A stretch of 8,989 bases of DNA from Bacteroidales bacterium UBA5537 (GCA_002426025.1 DINP01000001.1:1685-10673); one strand, 5' to 3'; shown: positions 1-7,282, counted from the stretch's first letter. Notes: generated from the sequence alone by a model not told the origin. Numbers and translations: made by a program.

Positions 1-520
1 TGTGGCAATCGAGGCAGTTTACCGGAAGGGTTTTCTGATGATAATCGGTATGGCAGGTTAAGCATTGTGTGCCCAGGCCGAGGTAGGTGCTTTTTTTCTT
101 TTTCAGGATAGGATCAGTAATGTTTTCGGGCTTATGGCAATCGCGGCACTCTTTTTCTTTGTGCTTACCTTCGAGCAGGTAGCCGGTAGTGATGTGGTCG
201 AATTTGCTGATGTCAAAACGGATGATTTCAAATTTTCTGCCGTGATGTTCGTTGTGGCAGAGGGTGCAACTTTTTTTGTACAATTTAGAAGATGAGTGGT
301 ATCCTTTCCGCTGATCAACCCTTACTTTTATCTCTTTATGGCAGGCAAGGCATTTGTCGTTAGAAACCTGAGCGCCCAGTGAATGGCACTTTGTGCAGTT
401 CGACATTCCTTCGAGGTGAGCATGTGCTTCAGTGAGCTCACCCGGAGATATCTGGCCAACAGAAACGGTACTGAGAATAAGGAAGAAAAGGCTGATGCCG
501 ATTGTTTTAACCAGTTTCAT
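1..520 (-). CDS. Multihaem c-type cytochrome, exported (partial; C-terminus lies beyond the window start)
   Basis: I read this on the minus strand from the ATG at 520-518; it stays open to base 1, giving 173 complete codons. Residues 1-23 look like a Sec signal peptide (basic MKLVK start, hydrophobic stretch ISLFFLILSTVSVG). Six CXXCH haem-attachment motifs follow: CTKCH (42-46), CLACH (57-61), CTLCH (85-89), CRDCH (125-129), CLTCH (153-157) and CLDCH (169-173), where the window cuts it. Additional histidines (33, 35, 75, 92, 93, 109, 120, 161) could be distal ligands for bis-His haems, as in cytochrome c3/c7-like proteins. The likely role is periplasmic electron transfer. It is the third gene of the operon, starting 9 bases after the flavoprotein stop, so I infer that it exchanges electrons with the two upstream membrane proteins. 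The total haem number and any C-terminal domain are unknown. The export and haem calls are secure; the partner is inferred. Confidence 0.93.
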   Translation of the reverse strand, partial: MKLVKTIGISLFFLILSTVSVGQISPGELTEAHAHLEGMSNCTKCHSLGAQVSNDKCLACHKEIKVRVDQRKGYHSSSKLYKKSCTLCHNEHHGRKFEIIRFDISKFDHITTGYLLEGKHKEKECRDCHKPENITDPILKKKKSTYLGLGTQCLTCHTDYHQKTLPVNCLDCH

Positions 521-529
521 CGTGAATGC

Positions 530-1864
530 TTAATTGTGTTTCAATATTGCTTCGCCAAACTTCTTTGTGATGGTAATGCCGGCTTTCATCAGGAATTGTG
601 TAGGAAGTTCGCCGCCGGCAAAGACAAAAACGAGGTCATTTTTCAGTTTTACATCTTCACCTGTTTTGCTGTTGTTAAAGGTAATATCTTCTTTGCCAAT
701 TTCGACAACATTTGTGTTAAACCACAATTGAACCTTTCCGCTGGCTGCAGCTTCCAGAATCCGTTCGCTGTTTTTCGGTTTCAGACGGCTGAAAACCTCG
801 TTGCGGTAGGAGAGGACAACATTGTTCTGTTCGGCCAGCAGCATGGCTGATTCAACGGCCGAATCGCCACCGCCTACTACAACGATCTCTTTTCCTTCAA
901 TGCTTTCGGGCTCAAGCAAACGGTAGGCGACTTTCTCCTGTATTTCGCCGGGTACGCCCAGCTTTCGTGGTGTGCCCCGCCGGCCAATGGCCAGCAGAAT
1001 GTTTTTGGCTGTTATTTTTTCACCCGTAAGGGTTTCAATTTCGAAGTAATCACCTTTCGGGATAATCTGTTCGACCTTGGTGTTTTCGCGAATGGTTATC
1101 TGGTTTTTCTTCAGCGCATCAATCCACAGCGATAGTAATTCGCTTTTGCTGGTTTCGAATAGCTTTACTTTACCATACAGCGGCAGATCCATGGCCGATG
1201 TCATTACTATTTTAGATCGCGGAAAGGTAAAGACTGTTCCTCCAAGAGTGTCCTGTTCGAGGGTAAGGCATCTGAGGCGGTGTTTCTTGGCTGTAAGCGT
1301 GGCCGAAATTCCGGCCGGACCGGCTCCTACCACCACCAGATCCCAGCTTGCATTGTGCTGCACTTTGCTGGTTCGGGCTATATTTTCTACAGCCTGTTTT
1401 CCCTGCTCAACTGCATTTTTAATAAGGCCCATTCCGCCAAGTTCGCCGGCAATAAATATGCCTGGCACATTGCTTTCGAAGGTCTGATCTACGTGTGGAA
1501 GTTCAACTCCGCGCTTTTCGGTGCCGATTACCAGCGTTATGGCCTGGGTGGGACAGGCGTGAAAACAGGCTCCATGGCCTACGCAGTGCGATGCATTTAT
1601 GGTAGTGGCTTTGCCGTTTACAATGCCGATTATATCCTTTTCGGGACAAGCCGAAATACAGGCCCCCGTGCGGATACAACTGTTGACATCAATAACCGGA
1701 TGCAGTGAAACCGGTTCGTAGAGCCCATCGAGTTTTGCCTGGGCAATCTTTTCCTCAGTCCTTTTCGACTTCCGTTTCTGACGGCGCAGATAAAAAAAGA
1801 TTACTGCAGCGCACAAGAGTAGGGTAACCGAATAAACCAGTATGTTCTCGATCAGTTGTTCCAT
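530..1864 (-). CDS. Membrane-anchored ferredoxin-like / FAD-NAD(P) oxidoreductase fusion
   Basis: The 444-residue protein has an N-terminal membrane helix (about 9-26), then a basic stretch (RRQKRKSKR) that should place the rest in the cytoplasm. Residues 60-110 are a two-cluster ferredoxin-like domain with C63-x5-C69-x3-C73-P and C94-x5-C100-x3-C104-P. The usual second cysteine of each motif is replaced, by Thr66 and His97. Residues 175-444 resemble the thioredoxin reductase fold: FAD motif GAGPAG (180-185), NAD(P) motif GGGDSA (331-336), then SYRNEVFSR (352-360). There is no CxxC disulfide centre, so it is not a thioredoxin reductase. A segment like the usual C-terminal FAD-closing motif (NVPGIFIAGELGG, 132-144) sits before the first GxGxxG instead of at the end. 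The likely role is electron transfer between NAD(P)H, FAD and Fe-S clusters at the inner membrane. It starts one base after the upstream gene's stop. The exact electron acceptor is unknown. Confidence 0.93.
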   Translation of the reverse strand: MEQLIENILVYSVTLLLCAAVIFFYLRRQKRKSKRTEEKIAQAKLDGLYEPVSLHPVIDVNSCIRTGACISACPEKDIIGIVNGKATTINASHCVGHGACFHACPTQAITLVIGTEKRGVELPHVDQTFESNVPGIFIAGELGGMGLIKNAVEQGKQAVENIARTSKVQHNASWDLVVVGAGPAGISATLTAKKHRLRCLTLEQDTLGGTVFTFPRSKIVMTSAMDLPLYGKVKLFETSKSELLSLWIDALKKNQITIRENTKVEQIIPKGDYFEIETLTGEKITAKNILLAIGRRGTPRKLGVPGEIQEKVAYRLLEPESIEGKEIVVVGGGDSAVESAMLLAEQNNVVLSYRNEVFSRLKPKNSERILEAAASGKVQLWFNTNVVEIGKEDITFNNSKTGEDVKLKNDLVFVFAGGELPTQFLMKAGITITKKFGEAILKHN

Positions 1865-1865
1865 A

Positions 1866-2732
1866 TTAAAAGATCCATTTATACCCGAAGGTAATGGTAA
1901 CGATTACATGAATGATCATTATAATAAGCATGATAAAGGCAAATGGCAGATGAGCAACGTGCCAGTATTTAAACAGGTTCTGCATAAACAGCAGCCGGTC
2001 AATTTTGCGGTTGAGCGACAGTTCGTTTCTGATCAGACCGGCAACTTTTCTTATTTCTGCTCCTGGTAGTCCGTTCTTTTTGAGCAGTGTTTTAACATTG
2101 TGAATGGTTGAAACGTCACTAAAGTACTTTTTAGTATATGTCCATAACAGATAGGCACCGTGCACTTCTACTTTCCTCTGGGTCGACTCGATGATGAAAT
2201 TGTAGCTTTGATCATCTAATTTATATGACGATGATAGTACTTCGCCGATATTGGTTTTCATATCCCTTACTTCGTTCAGCGTAAGCTCGCGGCCTTCGAT
2301 GGTGCGGGGTATCTGTATGTAGATAAAGCGACCGATGATACCGCTTAGAAATACGGCAACCATGCTCCAGAAGCTGATGGCCACAATACCCCCGAATTTG
2401 AACGAGGTGTGGAACAACACCAGAATGGGCCCGAGTGTGCACAGGAATATGTGAAATTCGAGCCAGTGTTTTAGGATTCCGAGGCGCGAAAGTGAGCGCA
2501 GGCGCTTGCGGGCAATGTAGATAAATACTCCGATCAGCATAAGTAATGAACCAATAATGCCGAGGCCATGGCCCCAGTTACCACTGGGCTTTAGTAATTT
2601 GTAATCGGGGTGGAAAAAGCGTTCTTCGAGGTTGGTTTTGTAATAAGAACTGCCTTTCATTGCAAGGTAAACCAGGACTGCCAGCACGATCAGCAACATG
2701 GTAAGTATGTAAAGCTTATGCGCTTTTGACAT
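1866..2732 (-). CDS. Polytopic membrane protein, putative b-type cytochrome
   Basis: The 288-residue protein has about five hydrophobic segments: roughly 7-24, 57-74, 92-111, 113-138 and 262-282. A soluble loop of about 120 residues (141-257) separates the last one. Histidines cluster in or next to the helices: His55, His89, His94, His108, His258, His261 and His275. This pattern suits a protein binding one or two b-haems, perhaps with a quinone site. I do not recognise a named family, and the cytochrome b call rests on the helix-histidine pattern plus the context. It is the first gene of a compact operon with a ferredoxin-flavoprotein (1-base gap) and a multihaem cytochrome c, so it would naturally be the intramembrane electron carrier between them. 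Alternatives are a haem-free membrane anchor or a ferric-reductase-like protein. The start at 2732 is the first ATG of the frame before the hydrophobic segment; no Shine-Dalgarno site is visible. Confidence 0.9.
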   Translation of the reverse strand: MSKAHKLYILTMLLIVLAVLVYLAMKGSSYYKTNLEERFFHPDYKLLKPSGNWGHGLGIIGSLLMLIGVFIYIARKRLRSLSRLGILKHWLEFHIFLCTLGPILVLFHTSFKFGGIVAISFWSMVAVFLSGIIGRFIYIQIPRTIEGRELTLNEVRDMKTNIGEVLSSSYKLDDQSYNFIIESTQRKVEVHGAYLLWTYTKKYFSDVSTIHNVKTLLKKNGLPGAEIRKVAGLIRNELSLNRKIDRLLFMQNLFKYWHVAHLPFAFIMLIIMIIHVIVTITFGYKWIF

Positions 2733-2960
2733 TGAATATCAGATTATAAGGGTTGGTAAGCTGTTTTATTGAAGTGGTATCATGTTAAATGAAAAGATGC
2801 TAACAAACATAATTAATTTTTTAGATATTTTGGAGGTTTTTTGTTCTGTATTCACCGGAAGAATCTGGTATGAAAAGAATGGCTCGATTAATTGAGCAGG
2901 CACAAGCTGCTTTGATAAAGATTGCTGAGGCAGAGCCACAGCCAAACATCTTAATGAAAT
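2733..2960. other. Intergenic region upstream of the redox operon
   Basis: This AT-rich stretch lies between the redox operon and repeat copy A. It contains the weak promoter candidate and most of a 30-codon plus-strand ORF (2870-2962), both listed separately. The long open frame on the minus strand here (about 2766-3035) begins inside repeat A and has no recognisable protein features, so I do not call it a gene. Confidence 0.6.
2804..2811 (-). promoter_or_regulatory. Weak candidate -7 box for the redox operon
   Basis: On the minus strand these bases read TATGTTTG, which fits the Bacteroidota -7 consensus TAnnTTTG and lies about 72 bases upstream of the first gene of the operon. The expected TTTG about 19 bases further upstream is not present (TCCA is there instead). 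The call rests on one short motif in AT-rich DNA and could be chance. Confidence 0.22.
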
Positions 2961-2962
2961 AG
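2870..2962 (+). CDS. Possible 30-residue small ORF (low confidence)
   Basis: An ATG at 2870 opens a frame of 30 codons ending at TAG 2960-2962. The product begins MKRMARLIEQAQAALIKIAE and would be a short amphipathic, mostly helical peptide with no membrane segment or known motif. It is the only plausible coding frame on the plus strand and is followed after 4 bases by a hairpin with a T-tract (2967-2993), as a short transcript would need. Against it: no ribosome binding site or clear promoter, a length where chance ORFs are common, and a hairpin that is part of a dispersed repeat. It could also be a chance frame or a remnant of a longer gene. Confidence 0.2.
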   Translation: MKRMARLIEQAQAALIKIAEAEPQPNILMK

Positions 2963-3060
2963 GTTCGTCAGAGGCTCCGCCTCTGACTTTTTTATCATGC
3001 CAGGCCTGCTTGCGCACGCAGACAGGCTCAGGCAAACAAGTTGTGCCTGGTTCTGCTTTG
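2961..3060 (+). repeat. Dispersed intergenic repeat, copy A (modules gamma-alpha)
   Basis: This copy starts with aggttcgtcagaggc (2961-2975), identical to 7323-7337 (module gamma). It then carries a 24-bp near-palindrome at 3004-3027 (module alpha: GCCTGC arm, GCGCAC centre, CAGGC arm). That block is identical to 7352-7375 and is the exact reverse complement of 6036-6059. The tail gcctggttctgc (3047-3058) is also found in copy C. It lacks the GC-rich module beta. No coding potential is evident. It lies between the stop of the T9SS-secreted protein gene and the redox operon. Confidence 0.85.
2967..2993 (+). terminator. Hairpin with T-tract, terminator-like on the plus strand
   Basis: The arms gtcagaggc (2967-2975) and gcctctgac (2979-2987) form a perfect 9-bp stem with a 3-base loop, followed by six T (2988-2993). 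The shape is that of an intrinsic terminator for plus-strand transcription. The only candidate upstream on that strand is the 30-codon ORF. On the minus strand the stem has no T-tract after it, so it is unlikely to end the 3116-5917 gene's transcript. The left arm is the gamma module of the dispersed repeat; the right arm is unique to this copy. Confidence 0.5.
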
Positions 3061-3115
3061 CGTAATTGTTTAAAGTTGGCCGTAAATTGACGGAGTAATA
3101 GTCAGGGCTTTGCCG

Positions 3116-5917
3116 TTAATAAAACTTTTCAATTTTAACAACCTCCTCCTGATGATCAGTGCTTAGAATAAGCACATACATTCCTGTGGCAAGGGAACTT
3201 AAATCGAGTGTGTTTTTTCGGGCTTTCAGCTCATACGTAAAGATTCTCTGTCCTTGTATTGTCTTGAGTTCGGCTTTAACCGGACTATTGTTGGAGCTGC
3301 TTCCGGTAGGCCACTCAATTTCTATGGTTATCTTGTCATGGGTGGGTATTGGATATACTTTGAATGTGTAATTCAAAACAGGCGGTTCTGTGGATTGGTC
3401 AATTGTGAATTGGATAATGTCGCTGCAATCGTTGGAATCCAGTATTTGTAACTCATAAGAGCCCACACAGAGGTCAAAAATGGTGTCGTTTTGCATTAAT
3501 GTGGTATCGCTGTCCCATACATAGCGATAGGGTGGCATGCCGCCAACAGTTGAAATAACAGCGCGGCCATCGCAATCTTCCTTGTAAACACTGGCAGGGA
3601 ACAGCAAGCTGATGTCTGCCAAAAATGGATTTTCAGAAATGCTTATGTTCCTGGTAATCCTACACCCGTGACTGTCGAGCAAGTTGCAGGAATAGACTCC
3701 CGCTGGCAGGTTGGCAACTTCCGGGGTAGTTTCGCCAGTGCTCCATTGGATATAATATGGTTCAGTGCCTTCATAAGGCAATACAGTCGCACTTCCATCG
3801 GAACGTTTACAGGATGCATTGGTGGTTGAAGTATCTGCTGAGAAAGCAACGCATTCCCAGCACTGCCTGTCCCACTCAATAACCTGTATCATCGTACCGG
3901 CGAAGATATCTGGTTTACCATCTACGTCATAATCGGCTACTTCAAAGTTTACACGAAAGTTTTCCGGTCCAACAGGGTCAGTCGAAAGCATTTGTCCTTC
4001 AAAGGTGCTGAAATGAACCCTTCCGTCGAAAGCCAGGATAAGCTCAGGATCGGGACCTCCTGAAATATCGGCAACCCGGATACCATTGATATAATGTTCT
4101 GTATGAATGGGCAGCCAGTTTATCTCGTGTGAAACGCCGTTCAAAATAGCTATCTCCCCATCCCGATTGCCGGCAATAACCTCCTTTATACCATCACCAT
4201 TGCAGTCGTAGGTACAGAAACATATAAACCCGTGGTTGGGTGTATCCCATCTTTCATGAGTTAATGCATCATACACCACTATTTTATCACACATGAAGAT
4301 GATCTCTGGCTGTGAATCTTCATCAATATTTTCGGTTTGAATACCACTGATATAATTTGAAAGGTTGTTAACTGTAGTCTGCCAGATGATTGACCAGTTA
4401 GCAGGATTAATGATATAGAGGGCCTGGTTACTGGCTGCAATAATCTCTTTTGTGCCATTGAGATCGGTATCCGCTATACCAAACCCGACAAATGTAGTCA
4501 GTTCATTGGTCATTATATAGGATGTCTTAACAGCGTGATTTATCGGATCAACGATCCAGATGGCGGGAGATCCATATACTTCGCCGGAGATGATAATTTC
4601 TGAGTTGCTGTCGTTGTCTATATCGTTGATCTCCATTGATTTCATACCATCAGAGTTTGAGCTGAGAATAAAATCAGGTTCACTCTCCCATTCAAGTGTC
4701 CTTGATAATGCATCATATATACTGATGATACCACTACTATAGAAACCACTTTTTGATGATAGCGTAATTACTTCTGGTAGTGGGTCGTTATCAACATTAG
4801 CCACTTTAACACTGAAAGACCCCCAGGTGCTCTGGCTGGTCCACTCATGCTCCAGACCCGGCAGACTGCAGATATGCATATAATCTTCGCCAGTGGAGCT
4901 ACAGTTGTCAGCCCATGCCAGTTCAAGGTCTCCATCATTGTCGGTGTCGGCTACGCATAGGAAATTGACACCATGCCCCGGATTATGCACCCGCCATCTT
5001 TCTGAGCCGTCCAGCACATCTAACCCAATAATATCACCAAACTGGTTTTCACCAACAATCAGCTCCTTTATTCCATCGTTATTGGTATCAGCCATTAAAA
5101 TGGCATCCACACCACCCGAATCACCTATCCATTTTGACTGAAGAATGTCGGCATCATATACAGCCAACACTGAGTATTGGCCTGAATAGATGATTTCGGG
5201 AATCCCGTCGGCATCAACATCTTCGAGCAGCAGCCTGCCATTGCTATTGTAATTATGGTCAAATTCCCATAGCAGTAAAGGCAGGTTTTGTTCTAAACGA
5301 AATACCAGGCCGGTAGAATAGATTAACTCATTGGCCTGATCACCATCCACATCTCCTATGCGCAGGTCATATCCGCCCTGATCAATAGTGAGTTTAAGTG
5401 AGTATGCACCGCCTGAACGATTGAGGAGATAAGTTTTATAATTTGTACACAAAACCAACTCGGTAATACCGTCGTTGTCGGCATCAGCCAACAGAATTTG
5501 CTTGATATCGGAGTAGCAATTGTCAACATTTATAGTGTCTTTGAAGGTTCCGGTGGCCGCGTCAAATACAAACACATTGCCTTGCGAAGTTCCAATAAGC
5601 ACTTCCCGGGTACCATCATCATCAACATCAAGCAGTGTGAGTATTTCAATATGATACTCAATATAAGGGCTCATATATTTTAGCACGTAATCCTGCTGAT
5701 CGTTTGACCACTTGAGTACATACCACATGATACTAGTACCTACAATGAGTTCAGTTTCGCCGTCATTATCTATATCAGCCTCAATCATGCCACTCTTTCC
5801 AATGCAATCACCCATAATTCCCTGCTGCCAGATAGACGGACAGTCAATATTTTGGGCATTTGTGAAATCGGGAAATAGTAATACAAGTAAGATGGAGGAA
5901 AGTAGAAGTGTTCTCAT
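3116..5917 (-). CDS. Secreted FG-GAP/VCBS-repeat protein with SprB repeats and T9SS sorting domain
   Basis: This is a 933-residue protein. Residues 1-21 are a signal peptide (MRTLLLSSILLVLLF..., likely cleavage after TNA). Residues 45-675 hold about 14 copies, spaced about 45-50 residues, of a calcium-loop motif of the FG-GAP/VCBS type, for example DIDNDGETELIVG (48-60), DVDDDGTREVLIG (97-109) and DTNNDGIKELIVG (277-289). Several are degenerate (NVDNDPLPE at 374, DISGGPDPE at 617). Such repeats form beta-propellers, probably two here. Two SprB-like modules follow (about 692-762 and 769-841; PYYIQWSTGETTPEVANLPAG and PPYRYVWD are diagnostic). Residues 850-933 form a type A T9SS sorting domain (YPIPTHDKITIE, LATGMYVL, terminal VVKIEKFY). 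The protein is exported by Sec, crosses the outer membrane by T9SS, and is likely surface-attached or released. Ligand and function are unknown; adhesion or polymer binding is a guess. No operon partner is visible. Confidence 0.95.
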   Translation of the reverse strand: MRTLLLSSILLVLLFPDFTNAQNIDCPSIWQQGIMGDCIGKSGMIEADIDNDGETELIVGTSIMWYVLKWSNDQQDYVLKYMSPYIEYHIEILTLLDVDDDGTREVLIGTSQGNVFVFDAATGTFKDTINVDNCYSDIKQILLADADNDGITELVLCTNYKTYLLNRSGGAYSLKLTIDQGGYDLRIGDVDGDQANELIYSTGLVFRLEQNLPLLLWEFDHNYNSNGRLLLEDVDADGIPEIIYSGQYSVLAVYDADILQSKWIGDSGGVDAILMADTNNDGIKELIVGENQFGDIIGLDVLDGSERWRVHNPGHGVNFLCVADTDNDGDLELAWADNCSSTGEDYMHICSLPGLEHEWTSQSTWGSFSVKVANVDNDPLPEVITLSSKSGFYSSGIISIYDALSRTLEWESEPDFILSSNSDGMKSMEINDIDNDSNSEIIISGEVYGSPAIWIVDPINHAVKTSYIMTNELTTFVGFGIADTDLNGTKEIIAASNQALYIINPANWSIIWQTTVNNLSNYISGIQTENIDEDSQPEIIFMCDKIVVYDALTHERWDTPNHGFICFCTYDCNGDGIKEVIAGNRDGEIAILNGVSHEINWLPIHTEHYINGIRVADISGGPDPELILAFDGRVHFSTFEGQMLSTDPVGPENFRVNFEVADYDVDGKPDIFAGTMIQVIEWDRQCWECVAFSADTSTTNASCKRSDGSATVLPYEGTEPYYIQWSTGETTPEVANLPAGVYSCNLLDSHGCRITRNISISENPFLADISLLFPASVYKEDCDGRAVISTVGGMPPYRYVWDSDTTLMQNDTIFDLCVGSYELQILDSNDCSDIIQFTIDQSTEPPVLNYTFKVYPIPTHDKITIEIEWPTGSSSNNSPVKAELKTIQGQRIFTYELKARKNTLDLSSLATGMYVLILSTDHQEEVVKIEKFY

Positions 5918-6027
5918 TTAACGACAAATTAATCAGGTATAAATGTATTAAATAATTGATTAGCTGCAATAGGAGATATTTTCCAGCTAAAAACAGGATA
6001 TTGTTTTTCACAAACAAAGTAGGTGAG

Positions 6028-6144
6028 CAGGCTCAGCCTGTCTGCGTGCGCAAGCAGGCAGGCCTACCATAATACAAAAGGCCGGGGCTCAGCCCCGGCC
6101 TGGTGTTTCTATAAATACTGGTCAGAGGCTTTGCCCCCGTGTGC
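6028..6144. repeat. Dispersed intergenic repeat, copy B (alpha inverted, then beta-gamma)
   Basis: The copy carries module alpha in reverse orientation (6036-6059, exact reverse complement of 3004-3027). Module beta follows as a perfect 10-bp inverted repeat, ggccggggct / agccccggcc (6080-6089 and 6091-6100) around a single base. Then comes tctataaa (6108-6115, also at 7310-7317) and the gamma core gtcagaggc (6121-6129). The block ggctcagccccggcct (6086-6101) is identical to 7288-7303. It fills most of the gap between the lipoprotein gene and the T9SS-protein gene. Boundaries are approximate. Confidence 0.85.
6066..6100 (-). terminator. GC-rich hairpin, possible terminator of the lipoprotein gene
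   Basis: On the minus strand the perfect inverted repeat at 6080-6100 (arms of 10 bp, central base) is followed directly by TTTTGTATTATGG. That is a strong GC stem plus a T-rich tail, placed about 95 bases after the lipoprotein stop codon. It is therefore a plausible intrinsic terminator, although it is formed by module beta of the dispersed repeat. The T-tract is interrupted by a G after four T. Confidence 0.45.
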
Positions 6145-6194
6145 ACGCATTCATATAAAGTAACCCTCAATAAATGTTGCTGACTAGTAGAAGA

Positions 6195-6842
6195 TTATCC
6201 TCCTATATCTGCACCTTCTGGTTTTAACATTTTAAAATGGGTGGCATTTTCAGGCGCGTCATGCTCTACAAATGACAAGCCGTTTCCACTAAATGTATGG
6301 CCCAAAAACTCGAGGTAATGCCCTCTTCTTGAAGAACTTTCAATAGCTATCATATTCTTTCCGTCTTGTTTGGGCATAAAGTGTAAAATAAACCTGAGGT
6401 TTTCGTCCGAAGGGACATCATCATCTTCATCAACTCCAAGATACCATTCCTCAGCGCCAAAAGGGGAAGTGGTTTTATAAACTCCCCACCATATATTCTG
6501 ATTCTGATATGATCTTATCGTAAAAACATTGTCGGAACCAGCGACCGGGCTGAATTGAAAATAACAGTCCTTTTCTTCAATCAGTGATTTAATGCTGTAT
6601 GACTTTGGTACCCCACCTTTGTATAGAATCTGTGAACCGTTGGAATAAATATAATTGTAGTTTTCATTATCCCTTTCAGTAACCAGAACCCATGCTGAAG
6701 GCCATGAAATGCCGGTATCCAGCGTTGTGTCATCTTTGTCCTTTTTACACGATGACAATGTAAAGATGCCAGCAGCCGTTACGATAGAAACCAGCAAAAG
6801 TCTGACAACATTCTGAAAATTCAAAAATGTTTTGTTGCGCAT
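6195..6842 (-). CDS. Predicted outer-membrane/periplasmic lipoprotein, function unknown
   Basis: The protein has 215 residues. A basic start and hydrophobic stretch (about 11-30) end in the lipobox LSSC, so Cys32 should be lipidated. The KKDKDD that follows is an acidic/lysine tail of the type seen after lipidated cysteines in this phylum and might favour surface display, which is uncertain. The mature part has alternating short beta-like stretches with aromatics (DNVFTIRSYQ, IWWGVYK, RRGHYLEFLG, THFKML). The phrases FTIRS, MIAIESSSRRGHYLEF and THFKM recall beta-trefoil (ricin/AbfB-like) folds, but this is only a visual resemblance. The gene stands alone, flanked by repeat copies B and C, with a possible hairpin terminator downstream. 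No promoter matching the Bacteroidota consensus well was found upstream. Confidence 0.88.
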   Translation of the reverse strand: MRNKTFLNFQNVVRLLLVSIVTAAGIFTLSSCKKDKDDTTLDTGISWPSAWVLVTERDNENYNYIYSNGSQILYKGGVPKSYSIKSLIEEKDCYFQFSPVAGSDNVFTIRSYQNQNIWWGVYKTTSPFGAEEWYLGVDEDDDVPSDENLRFILHFMPKQDGKNMIAIESSSRRGHYLEFLGHTFSGNGLSFVEHDAPENATHFKMLKPEGADIGG

Positions 6843-7282
6843 AACGTTTGATTTTTGGGTTAAACAATATATTTATGTCAGAATTGCCAATCCCGCTTTT
6901 TTAGTTATCCACACGGCGAAGTTGGCAAGTACTGATCTATGTCAGATTCTGGCAATAAGCCAAACCATTAAATAACATTGAAATTAAAAAATTGTTTATC
7001 GGGTTGATTGTTGGTAAAAGTCTTCATTGTGTGATACTTATACATAAATATTGAGATGGAGTATTCGTAAAAAATAGCCAATAATTACAGCATGCAAAGT
7101 TACATCAGTCACTATGTATCCGGCTTTGATCAATAGGTAAGCGCAGCTTTGTTCACAGGTACCCGTTATCGGATGAGATCGCGATTATGTATAGGATTAG
7201 CGCAGTTTTATTATATGACAGGAGAAATATGTGTGGCAATTAAGGTATTTTTTGGCAGAGTTAGGGTTATTGTTAAACTTTA
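6843..7282. other. Gene-free intergenic stretch
   Basis: About 440 bases of mostly AT-rich DNA upstream of the lipoprotein gene. Stop codons are frequent in all frames that I followed, and I see no RNA gene or strong hairpin. A weak imperfect duplication (agcgcagctttgttcacagg near 7140 and agcgcagttttattatatga near 7199) is the only internal structure noted. The 5' regulatory region of the lipoprotein gene must lie in the low-coordinate part. Confidence 0.6.

Noticed and set aside
383..850. Long plus-strand open frames opposite the cytochrome c and flavoprotein genes (also near 1077-1708)
   Set aside because: They lie antisense to genes with clear haem, Fe-S and FAD motifs and show no features of their own.
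530..1864. Thioredoxin reductase
   Set aside because: The FAD and NAD(P) motifs fit the fold, but the redox-active CxxC pair is absent and a ferredoxin domain and membrane anchor are fused.
3004..3027. Module alpha as a stand-alone terminator
   Set aside because: The near-palindrome has internal mismatches and no T-tract on either side in any of the three copies.
2766..3035. 89-codon open frame on the minus strand
   Set aside because: Its first third is repeat copy A and its hairpin; the translation has no domain or composition typical of a gene and no start signal.
5918..5960. Promoter just upstream of the T9SS-protein gene (TTAATTTG)
   Set aside because: It is one base off the -7 consensus, lies only 7 bases from the ATG, and has no TTTG at the expected upstream distance.
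6923..6943. Possible stray copy of the 43-bp unit (ggcaagtactgatct)
   Set aside because: Only about 15 bases match a unit end, and only if a 7-base gap is allowed; this could easily be chance.
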